Shown here piece after piece: positions 10,532 through 21,021 of a DNA stretch of 64,000 bases. Source of the DNA: Scolanthus callimorphus (Eukaryota; Cnidaria; Anthozoa; Actiniaria; Edwardsiidae); assembly GCA_033964015.1 (NCBI GenBank), contig CM066920.1:310001-374000 (forward strand), read 5' to 3'. The notes under the pieces are model-generated. The model was not told the origin of the DNA and did not search any database. It saw nothing but the letters and a program-made list of their open reading frames with translations. The position numbers were made by a program, and so were the translations under genes. The first letter of the stretch is position 1. Each line of letters begins with the position of its first letter.

Positions 10532-12619
10532 CTAATTCTTGTCAGAGAGACGGAATTATGTTGTTGAACAGGATATTTACTTGAAATTGCAGGACGGTTG
10601 TACTCGCTACCAGCGCGCTAAAATGTTGAAGTATACTATTTCAAATTGAGCGCCGGAACCAAAAATTAAGGTCTTGTGACTTCTTATCTTGTAATATGAT
10701 AATAAAGCCTGTCATCTTAAAAGTAAAATCTAATTTTGTGAACCAAATCATAGGAAAGATCACCGCCACATCGCACGCTGTACAAACAACAAACTTTACA
10801 TCGAAGTCCTTTTATTTTTCTATGTTAAACATACTAACATACAGTAAATGTGTGTCTTGGGAATAAAAAAGACAATAATAGAGATACAGAAAACAACATT
10901 TCCCTACTCTGTACCTGTCTAAGAGGTTTAAGCGGTATTTTGCAGTAGAAGTCTGCTTGTAAACACGAAGGAGCAAGTTCGTCCGCTATCTTGAATCTAG
11001 TTCTCAGGGGGTGATCCGCTGAATATAACCTAAAGGTACACACGGCGCAGCTCAAAATGGCGGCCAAATATAACGGAATGTTCCGACAATCTTTAACGCG
11101 ACGGGGGGTATTGAAATCGTTACGGAACTCGGTGAAATTTCCCTGATACACTATCCGATATTCATTTTATCTGAAACAAATGAGGATGGGTGTCTTCGAT
11201 ATTTATTTAGCCCAAAATAAATTCATGTTTAGGACAAATCGCCATTTTAAGTATGTTCTTTAATTTATTTGCTTTATTACAAAACATAGGAAGCCATCCT
11301 CATTTGATTACTGTAGACCGTTCATTACATGATCTTCTGTTAAAAAATGGAGGAAAAATTTAGAGTTTTAGTGACCCTCCCGAGGCCATGTTTTCAATGG
11401 CATCTTTTGCAAGCTGTGGCTCGTCACGTGACATGTTGCCATAGCAACACCATTTTTTAATGTCATATTTCCATCCTATTTTGTAACCTCAACTAGTAAA
11501 AGTGTCTGTGGAAGCTATTTTTTTTCTGTCAGAATATTTTTTGTGATTTTTGCTATTTTTGGCTGTTAGCCCCATGCCTTAAGTTCCCTGAGTAGGTTTT
11601 TTGTTCAGCTGTATTTCCATAACCATTTAGCTTTTTAAAAATGCAATGAAAGAGCTCAAGCAAGTCTTGCCCTGTTTCCATTTTTAGGCTAGTTGTAGCT
11701 TTCGTAATTTTCGCGAAATCGTTGGGGCAAAACGCTCACATGTTTTCTTTAAATTGAACGTCGCACCACGTACATAGAACCCTTGAATTCTCAATATAAA
11801 CTTCAGTCCTCTATTGATATTCAGAACTCATTATTTTATAGCTCCCTCGAACGGTCTCATTCTGAACATTGCTTATGCTAATGAGCTGAAACTGTAAACG
11901 AGGCAGCCCTAACTGAAAGTGTTAGGGGTGGGCAGATCAATCAAAATAGTTGTCCAATTATCCAAAAGCCTTTCCAGGACCTGGGGCAAATTGTGCGGAT
12001 TCCCTGTGTTTATTGAAATACGATCTAGCCAGGATAAATCATTGACTATTACCAAGCCCACAGTAACACAGAGGCTGCCTCGAAACTGCATTCCTGCACG
12101 TCTTCGCTCGAAATGCGATCGCATTCCTGCACAATTCACCAATATTCTTAGTATTAGTTGTATGCATGTATGTAACGATGAGAGATGGAAAACATCATTG
12201 ATCAATGTATGTAAAGGTGGAAAAGGTATTGAAGCGAAGGAAGCTAGGGCAGTACGAAACAGCGAACACCTAAACTGACCCTAGCAAAGAACTTCCCGAA
12301 CTAGGGTGCTATAGAGAGCAACGAGATTAAGTCACCCATGACATCATCGTCATTATAGCTTTTAGCATATTACGATTGATGAAGTACATGATGTCATTAA
12401 AACACCTTTTCCCGATACGCTCTTTGTAGCATATTACGACTGATAACCCATAAATGTCAAAATTGAGAATTGCATATTTCAGTAAGAAAATGCTGACAAG
12501 CATTCATACAGAGAAGCTCAAGGAGCCTCTTGTACCACGTAATTGGTGGGTGCCTATATTTCTTTTATTGTTTAAGTGTCCAAGTTGGAAGGGCCGGGTC
12601 TGGCTGTAGTCCAGTCCCT
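10532..12619. other. Two kilobases without a recognised gene
   Basis: No coding sequence I can support. Around 11055 there is an AAAATGGCGGCC word, a form common near animal transcription starts and also in coral repeats. An open stretch at 11919-12278 (plus) gives about 119 residues without an ATG start or known motif. The rest is AT-rich. Confidence 0.4.
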
Positions 12620-12971
12620 GAACTCTCCATCGCGGCCCCGTTGTTGCCTGTGGTCGCCGGAAGAAGAGTCCAGAAACATTTGCCCATGCCCAGGCGCTAG
12701 ATCTAACCAAGAACTTGTTTTTTTTTTTTTTTTTTTTGTACCGCTGTCGGAAATTGATTGTTGGCATCATGAATATTGTCCATCAGGATAGGACGTCATT
12801 TGGTCGCTCCCGCGAAAATTCAACAAACAATCTCCGGCAGGGGTATTTGGATAATGCGCACTAACAAAAAAGAAACAATTTCTTGGTCAGATCTAGCGCA
12901 TACGCATGAAAAGGTTTGTTGAATCTCCTTTCGGCGACCACAGGCAACAACGGATCCGCGATGGAGTTCGG
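12620..12971. mobile_element. Fold-back element with about 150-bp inverted arms
   Basis: The arms 12620-12765 and 12820-12971 are inverted, diverged copies. Shared words include GTTGTTGCCTGTGGTCGCCG, CGCTAGATCT and ACCAAGAA, each found in opposite orientation on the other side. A T17-18 run at about 12719-12737 interrupts the left arm; the right arm has a shorter A/T tract. No protein is coded, so this is a non-autonomous inverted-repeat element. Confidence 0.75.
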
Positions 12972-13038
12972 GGTATGGGCTAGAACTTACTGTTGATATC
13001 AGTATAGATCCCCAAAATCATGACTGTTAGACAACGTC

Positions 13039-13340
13039 CCTGTAACCCTAGGACACCGTCTTTTCTTATGCGAATGTATGACAGAATGGATCGGCCATAA
13101 CTTGGAGCGGTGCATGTAAGCCTAGGCCACCGTCTTTTCTTATGCGAATGAATGACAGAATGGATCGGCCATAACTTGGAGCGGTGCATGTAAGCCTAGG
13201 CCACCGTCTTTTCTTATGCGAATGTATGACAGAATGGATCGGCCATAACTTGGAGCGGTGCATGTAAGCCTAGGCCACCGTCTTTTCTTATGCGAATGTA
13301 TGACAAAATGGATCGGCCATAACTTGGAGCGGTGCATGTT
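13039..13340. repeat. 74-bp tandem repeat, four copies
   Basis: Four head-to-tail copies of a 74-base unit, each containing CCGTCTTTTCTTATGCGAAT and GGATCGGCCATAACTTGGAG. Copies differ at only a few bases, the first copy being most diverged. Open frames on the minus strand here merely follow the repeat and are not genes. Confidence 0.95.
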
Positions 13341-13565
13341 AAGAAGGAATCCACTACCAGCTCGAGTAAACAGTTGACAAAAAATTTTGTACCAAGTCAA
13401 TTTGCATTGCATTACAAATTTCTATTGGACTGTTTTCAATAACTAATATGAAAAGAAACCATTTCTAGTAACACCAAACGATGTAGACGATTTGAAGTTC
13501 GAACAAAACACTGGGAAATTGTTTTGTTTCAACGTTGAAATGTGTTATTCAGGCTCCAACGGGCA

Positions 13566-13571
13566 TTTATT
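13566..13571 (-). promoter_or_regulatory. Possible polyadenylation signal of the two-exon secreted peptide gene
   Basis: AATAAA on the minus strand, about 270 bases after the predicted stop codon at 13840. It is the first such hexamer I see downstream. A single hexamer in AT-rich DNA is weak evidence. Confidence 0.35.
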
Positions 13572-13839
13572 TTGTAGTTACTGCAGTAACTGCAGTTCAC
13601 GAATAACAGCTGTTGCTTTATCCAGCACAAAATCCTAAAACTGCTCGATCTCCAAATGGATTTCCTCTTAATCACTGCAGTGATATTGCAGAGTAGAACA
13701 TAGCGTATTTCTTGTTGGAAAAATATTAAGATTTACTTTAACTCTGTTTTGTAATAAACAATTTTCATCAATTTAACGTTCATTATACATAAAAGTTATT
13801 GAAATCCTCAAGATAAAAGTAATGAAAAGGCTCGTGACA

Positions 13840-15248
13840 TCAGTTAGTGCTATCTCGATTGCTCAGGACCGCTTGTCTCAGCGCACGCGTAGAAGAGCAC
13901 ACCACATCTAGAGCTTGTAATACTGACTGATCATCTTGTTCCGCCTGCGATAGAAAATTATAATTACAACAATCACTATTACTTGATATAAAAAGATAAG
14001 AACAAGAATCTTAATAAGTAAAGATTTGTTTATCCAAAGACAATTAAATCACTCCTTCCCTAACTTCTGTACACTTGAGAATTGTGTCATGGCGACGTCG
14101 AAAAACGTTGTGTTTTAAATTTAACTGTACTTTTTAAGAACAGGGTAGTGGGACAAATTTGGTTTCACTGTTTTCTGCAGCAAATTTGCGACGTTTTACA
14201 GTACGGAAACATTTTGTACGACACCTAATAAGCGTAACGTTTAACTTGTATCTGAACTTGAGGTGGAAACCATTATATTGCCATTGAAGCCATTGATATT
14301 TCCATAAATATGCAAAATAATACAAATCCCTGACGCCGTTTATTTTCAAACAATCTTATCTAAGAAAGAAATTTTATTATTTGTAGAAAGGGGCTGAAGT
14401 TTTTTAGTAATGCCGGTACTTTTTTCTTTAAAGCCAAAAAGTAATCTATTTAAGTGAATGTCACTGCAAATAAATTATTTTAGAAGATAGACCATTCTTT
14501 AAGCATAAAAACGACTTTTAAACTTCCATCGAAGCATGAATTGGCGCGTAGCTACCTGTACGCCAATACGCATTTGATACTTCGTGTAGCCCCAAAAATA
14601 CAATAAATATACAGCACAAAATGTGAGTTGAGCTATGAAAACAATGCAGTGGGTTCTTCATAAAAATGTCTGGCTACTCGCCTGACTGATATGGCAAACT
14701 ACCCAGCTTATAAGTCAAAAACTGATTAAGAGGGTCTCATCTCATCATTTGTGCTTATAATGGTGTTATAGTTGGAGGGGCTTATACTTGCTTATCTACT
14801 CCATTTTTCTACTCCATGGATTTCTGTGAACTATGGAATCTTTTGGAACCTATTACTTTTATCAAGTTTGCGAAGGCATCTTAGCTTAGAAGGGCAAATA
14901 TTGAGGCCTTTGGCTTGTCACACAACTGATATTACAAGTCGGGTCGAATAATATACGTTTTGCCTGTCGGAAGGGCCTTGGGGTTTGGATATTGCACTCG
15001 ACTTGATAAGGTGCCCTTATTTAGCAAATCAAAGGCGCTGTCTCAGTTAACGCCCTTTAATGTGCGCGTCTTTTAATATAAGAAAAAGCAAAGCAGAATG
15101 ACTTGGTTCTACTCACCACGTCGTGTTTAGTGGTACCTCGTTTCTTTCCCGATCGTCTAGTCCATGGTCCCGTGTATCCTTCACTGACTGACATCAAACC
15201 GATTACAACAAGAGCACACAATAAAATCCCAACTCTAGCCTTGTTCAT
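13840..15248 (-). CDS. Secreted amidated-peptide precursor candidate, two exons (78 aa)
   Basis: Exon 1 (15248-15117) codes 44 residues: a signal peptide of about 22 residues (M-N-K-A-R-V then a G-I-L-L-C-A-L-V-V-I core) and then E-G-Y-T-G-P-W-T-R-R-S-G-K-K-R. The G-K-K-R is a classic prohormone site: cleavage at the basic residues, then conversion of Gly to a C-terminal amide, so the predicted product ends in TRRS-amide. The donor is GTGAGT at 15116. My predicted exon 2 (13944-13840) follows a strong acceptor, TTTTCTATCGCAG, in matching phase 0, and codes 34 residues to TGA (A-E-Q-D-D-Q-S start, one Cys). The intron would be 1172 bp. A TATA box sits about 70 bases before the ATG. Exon 1 is well supported as a secreted peptide; exon 2 and any transmitter role are inferences. 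I do not recognise the peptide. Confidence 0.6.
15117..15248 (-). CDS. Exon 1 of the TGPWTRRS-type peptide precursor (signal peptide plus mature peptide)
   Basis: Coding part of the first exon, 44 codons. Residues 1-23 are the hydrophobic leader, cleaved probably after S-V-S or S-E; residues 23-33 are the candidate peptide, and 34-37 the G-K-K-R processing site. The ATG at 15248 is chosen over an in-frame upstream opening (to 15383) because only this start gives a signal peptide and lies downstream of the TATA box at 15313-15322. Confidence 0.7.
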
Positions 15249-15312
15249 GGTGGCTATTGGTCCCTCCTCTTCCCAAGCTGTGATTAACTGTGCTCGGTTG
15301 CAAGTGCAGCCA

Positions 15313-15322
15313 GGTATATAAG
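15313..15322 (-). promoter_or_regulatory. TATA box of the peptide precursor gene
   Basis: CTTATATACC on the minus strand, about 70 bases upstream of the ATG at 15248. This spacing would place transcription start near 15285-15290 and give a short 5' leader. Confidence 0.6.
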
Positions 15323-17979
15323 CCCGTACAAAGAGCGCAGGGTACTTGTTTCCTGCCCCCTCGCGGAAATAGCGATAATACAAGTATGATGTCCATTAGT
15401 TGAATTATATACACTGCATGTTTGCCACAGCATCGAGGAGTTTCTAAACATCCGAGACTAGTTCTTAGAAGTTGTAATCTTTACATCCTTTTATTGAGGA
15501 GTTCTCTTCAATGTCCCTCCCGTTCTTAATTGCAAAGGAAAAGAAATCAAAGAGCGAATTTCTCTTTCCAAATCTCATTGACTTTATCTTCCAAAGAGCT
15601 CATAAAACATTGCGCCAAAGACACCAAACTGGTGTGGTATCCATTTATGGTCTCCTTTTACTGTATCACCAAATTGTTCAAAGTAAAACACATATTTATT
15701 GTAAAATATTTAAAATAGTAAGTTAATAACCAGAGGAATAACCAGTGAGCTTCCAGGGACTCAACAAGAAACTAGCGCAAAACATGTCCATAACGTTTTT
15801 TATCTGTCTTTCGAATCTAGGGATTAAAACAGATTTTCCAAAATTACCAGGCAGAAATTGATATCCGAAAATTATAGGCGCCTTTTCATGTTTAGATTTT
15901 GCCAACATTTTCGCAAATTTCACGTTTTTGCGCAGCTGGAAAATCAACCTTAGGCCCCCGACCAGATATTTTAGGGTGTCCCTGGGCTGCATATTGGGTG
16001 ATGATGATGATGATGATGGTGATGATGTCCCTGGGAAGTAGCATTTGCTTAGTTAAATGAAGGTAGCGCCTGGATTATAGGGCCCTTTATAATCAATGAT
16101 CAGCGGTACGTTTTGTTAAATACTTAGTAATGTGTTCATTTCTGAGATATTTGAGCCACAGAGAAATAAGTGTCAGGGGACTAGTACATTCAAGAATATT
16201 AACAAAAGATAAAATAGTGGTTTAACGAGAACAAAAGAAACGACTTGCATGATAATTACAGGCCGCTTGATGTAGAAAAAGCAAGTGCAGGGTTAAGATT
16301 TCGCGCCAGTGATGGCTGTTGATAACTTAACGTCGGATTCCACATTTTCTCTCATCCTTCGAGGTTGGAAAAAAGATCATTTAAGGTAATAGTACTCTGC
16401 AAGTTAGACCACATTTGTAGGTGAACAGATAAACGTCAGAATATTCTGTACAAGGTCGGTTCTACCATACTTGCAAGTACGTCACACTGGAGCCTTTGCG
16501 AAGGAGTAGAAGAACATTTAAGTATTGAATATGAATTTGCCAAATGAACACACAACTTGAACAGAGTTCCGTGCACCATTACGTGTCTGTCCACTTATTA
16601 TCAGAACGATAAAGTCAATAAAGGGAAGCAACTTCTTAGTGAAATTATATTCTATCTGAGGTTATCTTAATACATGGGCGGAGTTCTTGAATAGGAAGAA
16701 AAATAAATATCGCAAAAAAGCAAATTAAAGCGTGATTTATTCATTTGTAATTGACTTGTGTCTTCCTCTTTACTCGCGATAGACTTGGCAGGCTTGTGTG
16801 CTAATGCTTAACGTTATATTTTTATGATTTAGCTCCTAACAACAAGTGACAGGAAGACAAAGAAAGATAGCCCTCTCCTCTTCACATTAAACGTCCAAAG
16901 ATTCAACTTAACTTTAATGACCTACTTACTTCTAAATAACCGCCCATTTTAGATTAAATAAGAAATATACGAAAGTGCCTTTATCCCTCTTAAAAGTATA
17001 GACTCTAAGCTGATTCGATCTCAAACAACACAGATCACGTGTACTGGATAAATCACAGAAAGAAAATAACAGAAAATTGACTTGGTCAGCAATTTGTTTT
17101 TGCATACTGTTTTTATTTTTAAACAAAGAAGGGGAAAATGACCAAGCTATGCCAACAGAAGATGGACGTATTGGTGTTTTCACTCGCACATCCGTTGCTA
17201 ATCTTTTGGGTATTTATGAAACGACTGTCGTAAGATTTCACCTGGCGCGGCTCACGTAATTCATATGTCGTCAAGGAGTCTTCATCTTGCTGTAATTCTG
17301 TTATGAGCTAAGGAAGGGCTTAGTTCTGTACTTGTACAAGTACAGGGAAAAGATACTTTATACTCGTACACGCACACTTTGAGATCCTGAAAAAAAAATC
17401 ACGCAAGCCCAACTTCTCCCCTACCCCCTTTCACTTTTCTAATAGTCCGTCCCTAAAGAACATTACACCTTAAAGCTGTATTTTGTGATATATTAGGAGA
17501 GGTGTCTAGAGTAGAATTTCCCTGCGAGCAGAGGTTACTTTTTATCTCCCTGCATTTTCTTTTACTTTTAGTGTTTCAAATACCTTTTTCAAATACGCAA
17601 AAGTAGCGTCTGCACACAAATGTCATTTCTCTGACAGTCGCGCATGTGTCAGAAAATGGCGTGAGCTTGGGGAAACTGGTCGATCAAGTTTGTGCGCGAG
17701 CAAGAAAATATCAATTTATCTGCTCTACAACTTGATACTCATGCTCTGATACTCATTCTAAAGTTTGCCTTTGAGAATTCGCTGAGGATCGTTTTATTTT
17801 CTATCGAAATTTGAGCAAAATGTTTGTGTTGGTCATTGAACAAGAAATCACTCGTGAAAGCGCGCGCTGTTTTCGAAGCAAAAACACTGACGCCATTCTT
17901 GTTGAGGCTCGAAATATTTTTAATCGCGCACGCACGTGCTATCGAAATTGAGCACGCGCTTGCCAATATCCACTTTATC
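15323..17979. other. Long stretch without a recognised gene; one GAT microsatellite
   Basis: About 2.6 kb of AT-rich sequence without coding motifs. The only clear structure is a (GAT)n-like run at 15999-16027. Short open frames here lack motifs and start context. Confidence 0.5.
15999..16027 (+). repeat. GAT microsatellite
   Basis: About nine GAT/GGT triplets in a row, with one substitution. Simple repeat in non-coding DNA. Confidence 0.9.
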
Positions 17980-18840
17980 AATCTCGTACCCAGAGCCCGT
18001 GCATCTTTGAGCCAGCGGCAAGATACAGGGCTCTGGAATAATCGGTCATGGCTAAAAGGGATAACTCAGAAGGACCTGATTAATAATTCATAGGACAAAC
18101 ATAGAACGAAGCTACATGGCATATGTAGCTTCGTTCTACCGTGAAGCCTATGAATTATTAATCAGGTCCTTCTGAACCATCCCTTTTAGCCATGACCGGA
18201 ATAATCAATTTTTTTATACCCAAAATCTGGGTAGTCTTCAGTGCGCATGCGTTTGACCTTGACCGTTACTAAAATCATGGATTTGTCGCAAAGTTCTTCA
18301 ATGTGTTATAGGAATTTTTCACATTTTACAGTCGTGGTTATAAAACAAGCTAAAAGGAGCTTTAAAAACATAAATTATTGAAAGATTTCATTCAGTTTTG
18401 AGCAGGTTTTTTTTTGCAAAACAGCGCGCGCTCTGCTTGACTTGAAAGTGGCGTGATCTTCGTCAGCAGCGCGCGCGCGACAAATTTTGTCAACAACTGA
18501 ACATTTGCCTCAGATCAAGACTTTTGTTACATGATTTTGTCGTGTTATAACACTAGTTTTGGAAAATTGACCTTACGAAATGCTTACGAAAATTCATAAG
18601 AATAGATCTACAAGTGAAAAGACTTTGAAGCGCAGCGTTTTATACCTGAAATATGTTTTCGCCCAACACGTGATGTTTGTGTGAAAATATTTTCTGTTAG
18701 ATTTCCTCCGAATTCAAATCGCGCGCATGAGCAGTGGAGAGGAATGACTAGCCAATAAAAATCGTCGCACGACTTGATTATTCCAGAGCTTCGTATCTTG
18801 GCGCTGGCCTAAAAGATACGCGGGCTTTGGGAACGAGATT
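17980..18840. mobile_element. Inverted-repeat element of about 860 bp with an internal palindrome
   Basis: The outer arms 17980-18043 and 18776-18840 are inverted, with about 80 percent identity by eye (ATCTCGT, GAGCCCG, CCAGCG, CAAGATAC and CTCTGGAATAATC correspond). Immediately inside the left arm lies a second palindrome, 18039-18203. There is no transposase frame, so it is either a non-autonomous DNA transposon or two copies of a short element in opposite orientation. Confidence 0.65.
18039..18203. repeat. 165-bp palindrome with a near-perfect central hairpin
   Basis: Arms at about 18044-18094 and 18147-18198 share GGTCATGGCTAAAAGGGA and AGAAGGACCTGATTAATAAT with their inverse complements, differing by a small insertion. 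In the centre, 18102-18117 (TAGAACGAAGCTACAT) pairs perfectly with 18123-18138. Nearly the whole stretch could fold into one hairpin. Confidence 0.9.
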
Positions 18841-20719
18841 GCCACTTTATGTAACAGTTGGCGCGTGCGCAGTAGGCGTTTGGTGCAGGTCGTGTTATTC
18901 TGTGACATGCTCAATGCGCGGGCAATTACATAAAACTTGACGGTGAAAGTTTTTGAAATTTTTATATATCTTTAATCGTAATCAGGTCGAGCTGTTGACA
19001 ATGTTTGGGCGAATTTTCTCTAAAATGAAAAAAAATTATTCAAGAAAATTTTTTTTTGATGACGTGTGCAGCTTTCTACTGATAGATTTTTTTATTTTCT
19101 ACTAAATGAAACTACTCTTTGTTTGCGAGTTTGAGAAAAATTTACCGCGGATTTTTCGAGATATCAATTTTGAAACGCCGTGCGTTGCTATGGATACTTT
19201 TCTTGTCACAAGCTGTAGTGCATTTGCGCCACATACTCACCAGTATTATTATATCGGATGATCAGATTGACAGATAGAAGGACCAGGAAATAAACTGCAA
19301 ATAACTAACTAGTGCACTATCACTGAAAAACTATTTCTAGCTTGAACGTTGACGATATAATAATAATAATAATAATGTCTTATTTATATAGCGCTATTTC
19401 CTTTAGCATTAGAGCACAACTTTTTATGACTTTATCGGCGAAATTGACCACGCGTGATGTTGTGAGAAACACGAGAACATTGTAACGAGAACGTATCGAG
19501 TGTCTCTCCAACAATACAAGTGCTCTATTTGACAAAGTCATAGAAGTTGTGCTCTAATGCTTTTTTGATATAGCGGGGCAGAACCATTACTTTATCGGTG
19601 AAATAGAGCAAAGATTTGGACCAATCAGAGCGCGCGTTATATCGTAGCTATATTATAAAGCTCAATCGCGCTTTACTAATTACAGTAATGTACAAAAGAT
19701 TAAAAAACATAAATAATAAGTACGGAAGATTGGTGAGTGCAGAAGGCTGTAACGCTACGCCACCTGTGATTGAAATAAAACGTCAGTCAGAGCAGGGTTT
19801 ACAGTTATCTCCTGGTATAGACTACAAGTAGACTTCAAATCAAGTCGGAACTGGTGGGCCTTAACCGTTAGTTAGCCGATCAAAACGGATGATGCATATA
19901 TAATAATAATATGCATATGTTTATCAGAGCGGATAGATTTTGTAAATTCTGACCAGCAAAACGCTATGGTTTTTGTCATCTTTTTAGACTTTTCCCGGAA
20001 AAGTGACTCACATAATCATTTACCAGCTCGAGAACGCAGGAACAAACACCGCAGGAACAAAGACCAAGTTGCAAAAGGTATCATGCCTGTAGTTCAATGC
20101 ATCACGTTAAAACGTTTTCAAGTTCATAAAATTCTCGGGAACCAGGGGCGCTCACGCCATAAAGCGGGATAATCACTCGCGGAGGCTACCATGTTAACAT
20201 TAAATTAGTACAGCATACCGCAAGATAGCACAGATGGATACTAGTGGTATACAAATACAACCTGCTGGGAAAAAGGTGGAACTACTTCCAAGCAACTTCT
20301 CTTGAAGTTCAAAGCCAGATTAGCATAACTTCCGGGTGTTCGTTCTTGTCCCATTTGTCTTATCACCAGGCTTTGATATAACAATTATCACTAAAAAGCT
20401 TTTGAATTGTAATAATCATGCTAATACCTTAGAATATCATGTTCGTGCGGATTATACCTCGATGCTTTCCTCGTGTAGCTTAATGGACCACTCTTGAGCT
20501 TATCCATTCTTACACGCAAAGTGAGAGCTGAAAACCGTTTGAGCGTATTTTCCACATCTGTCAATACTATAATAAGCGGGTAAATATACCAACAAAACGC
20601 TTGTTCAAACTTAAACAAATATAATACAATCTCCCTTAGCTTTTGCTACAGATGGTCATTAGCAACTAACAGAGTAAATTGCTACATCACCAATATCGAC
20701 TACTTGCTAAAAACGCGTA
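18841..20719. other. Non-genic stretch with one MITE
   Basis: No coding sequence I can support. It holds an AAT microsatellite near 19358-19375 and the short inverted-repeat element at 19406-19560; the rest is AT-rich. Confidence 0.45.
19406..19560. mobile_element. MITE with 28-bp terminal inverted repeats
   Basis: Left end GCATTAGAGCACAACTTTTT and right end AGAAGTTGTGCTCTAATGC are inverted copies (19406-19433 and 19533-19560) with a couple of mismatches, 155 bp in all, without a coding frame. Confidence 0.75.
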
Positions 20720-20727
20720 CATAAAAG
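20720..20727 (+). promoter_or_regulatory. TATA-like box of the single-core cyclic peptide gene
   Basis: CATAAAAG about 100 bases upstream of the ATG at 20822. Expected transcription start would be near 20750, leaving a leader of about 70 bases. Confidence 0.5.
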
Positions 20728-20821
20728 CCTGCACCCTTGCAAGAAGCACCACAGATCACAAGGACAGACCAGGACGCTTCTATTTAGATTATAGCATTTA
20801 TACCTTTTGGTAGTAAAGAGT

Positions 20822-20998
20822 ATGTTTGGTAGTCGAGTACAACTGGTATTGATGCTGGTCGCCGTGTCTCTAGTTGTGATTGCAACTGGCATGGACGGCG
20901 CAGACCAAACGCTGGGCACTAAACATCAACACGTGAGTGGGTATTGCGGACGCTTCGGGTGCATTGGAACGGGAAAACGGGGAATGTCGAACAGGAAG
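20822..20998 (+). CDS. Secreted cyclic-peptide precursor exon with a CGRFGC core
   Basis: 59 codons from ATG to a phase-0 splice donor (AAG|GTAAGC, 20998/20999). Residues 1-22 are a signal peptide: F-G-S-R then the hydrophobic core L-V-L-M-L-V-A-V-S-L-V-V-I-A. After a short acidic spacer comes Y41-C42-G-R-F-G-C47-I-G-T-G51-K52-R53. Cys42 and Cys47 can form a six-residue disulphide ring, and G-K-R is a cleavage plus amidation site, so the product would end in Thr-amide. If the donor is not used the frame runs on to 21064 (80 residues), into the first minisatellite unit. The three-core precursor at 43953-44381 carries the same motif, which makes this a real family rather than chance. Role as a neuropeptide or other secreted signal is inferred. 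No downstream exon could be placed. Confidence 0.72.
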
Positions 20999-21021
20999 GT
21001 AAGCCCAACACACTTTGTGCG

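Noticed and set aside
11909..12278. Open frames on both strands of about 100-119 codons
   Set aside because: No ATG at the start of the longer one, no motif, and both strands equally open.
12980..13412. Overlapping minus-strand frames with repeated HRSKLWPIHS-like protein
   Set aside because: Produced by the 74-bp tandem repeat; frame changes with each unit as 74 is not a multiple of three.
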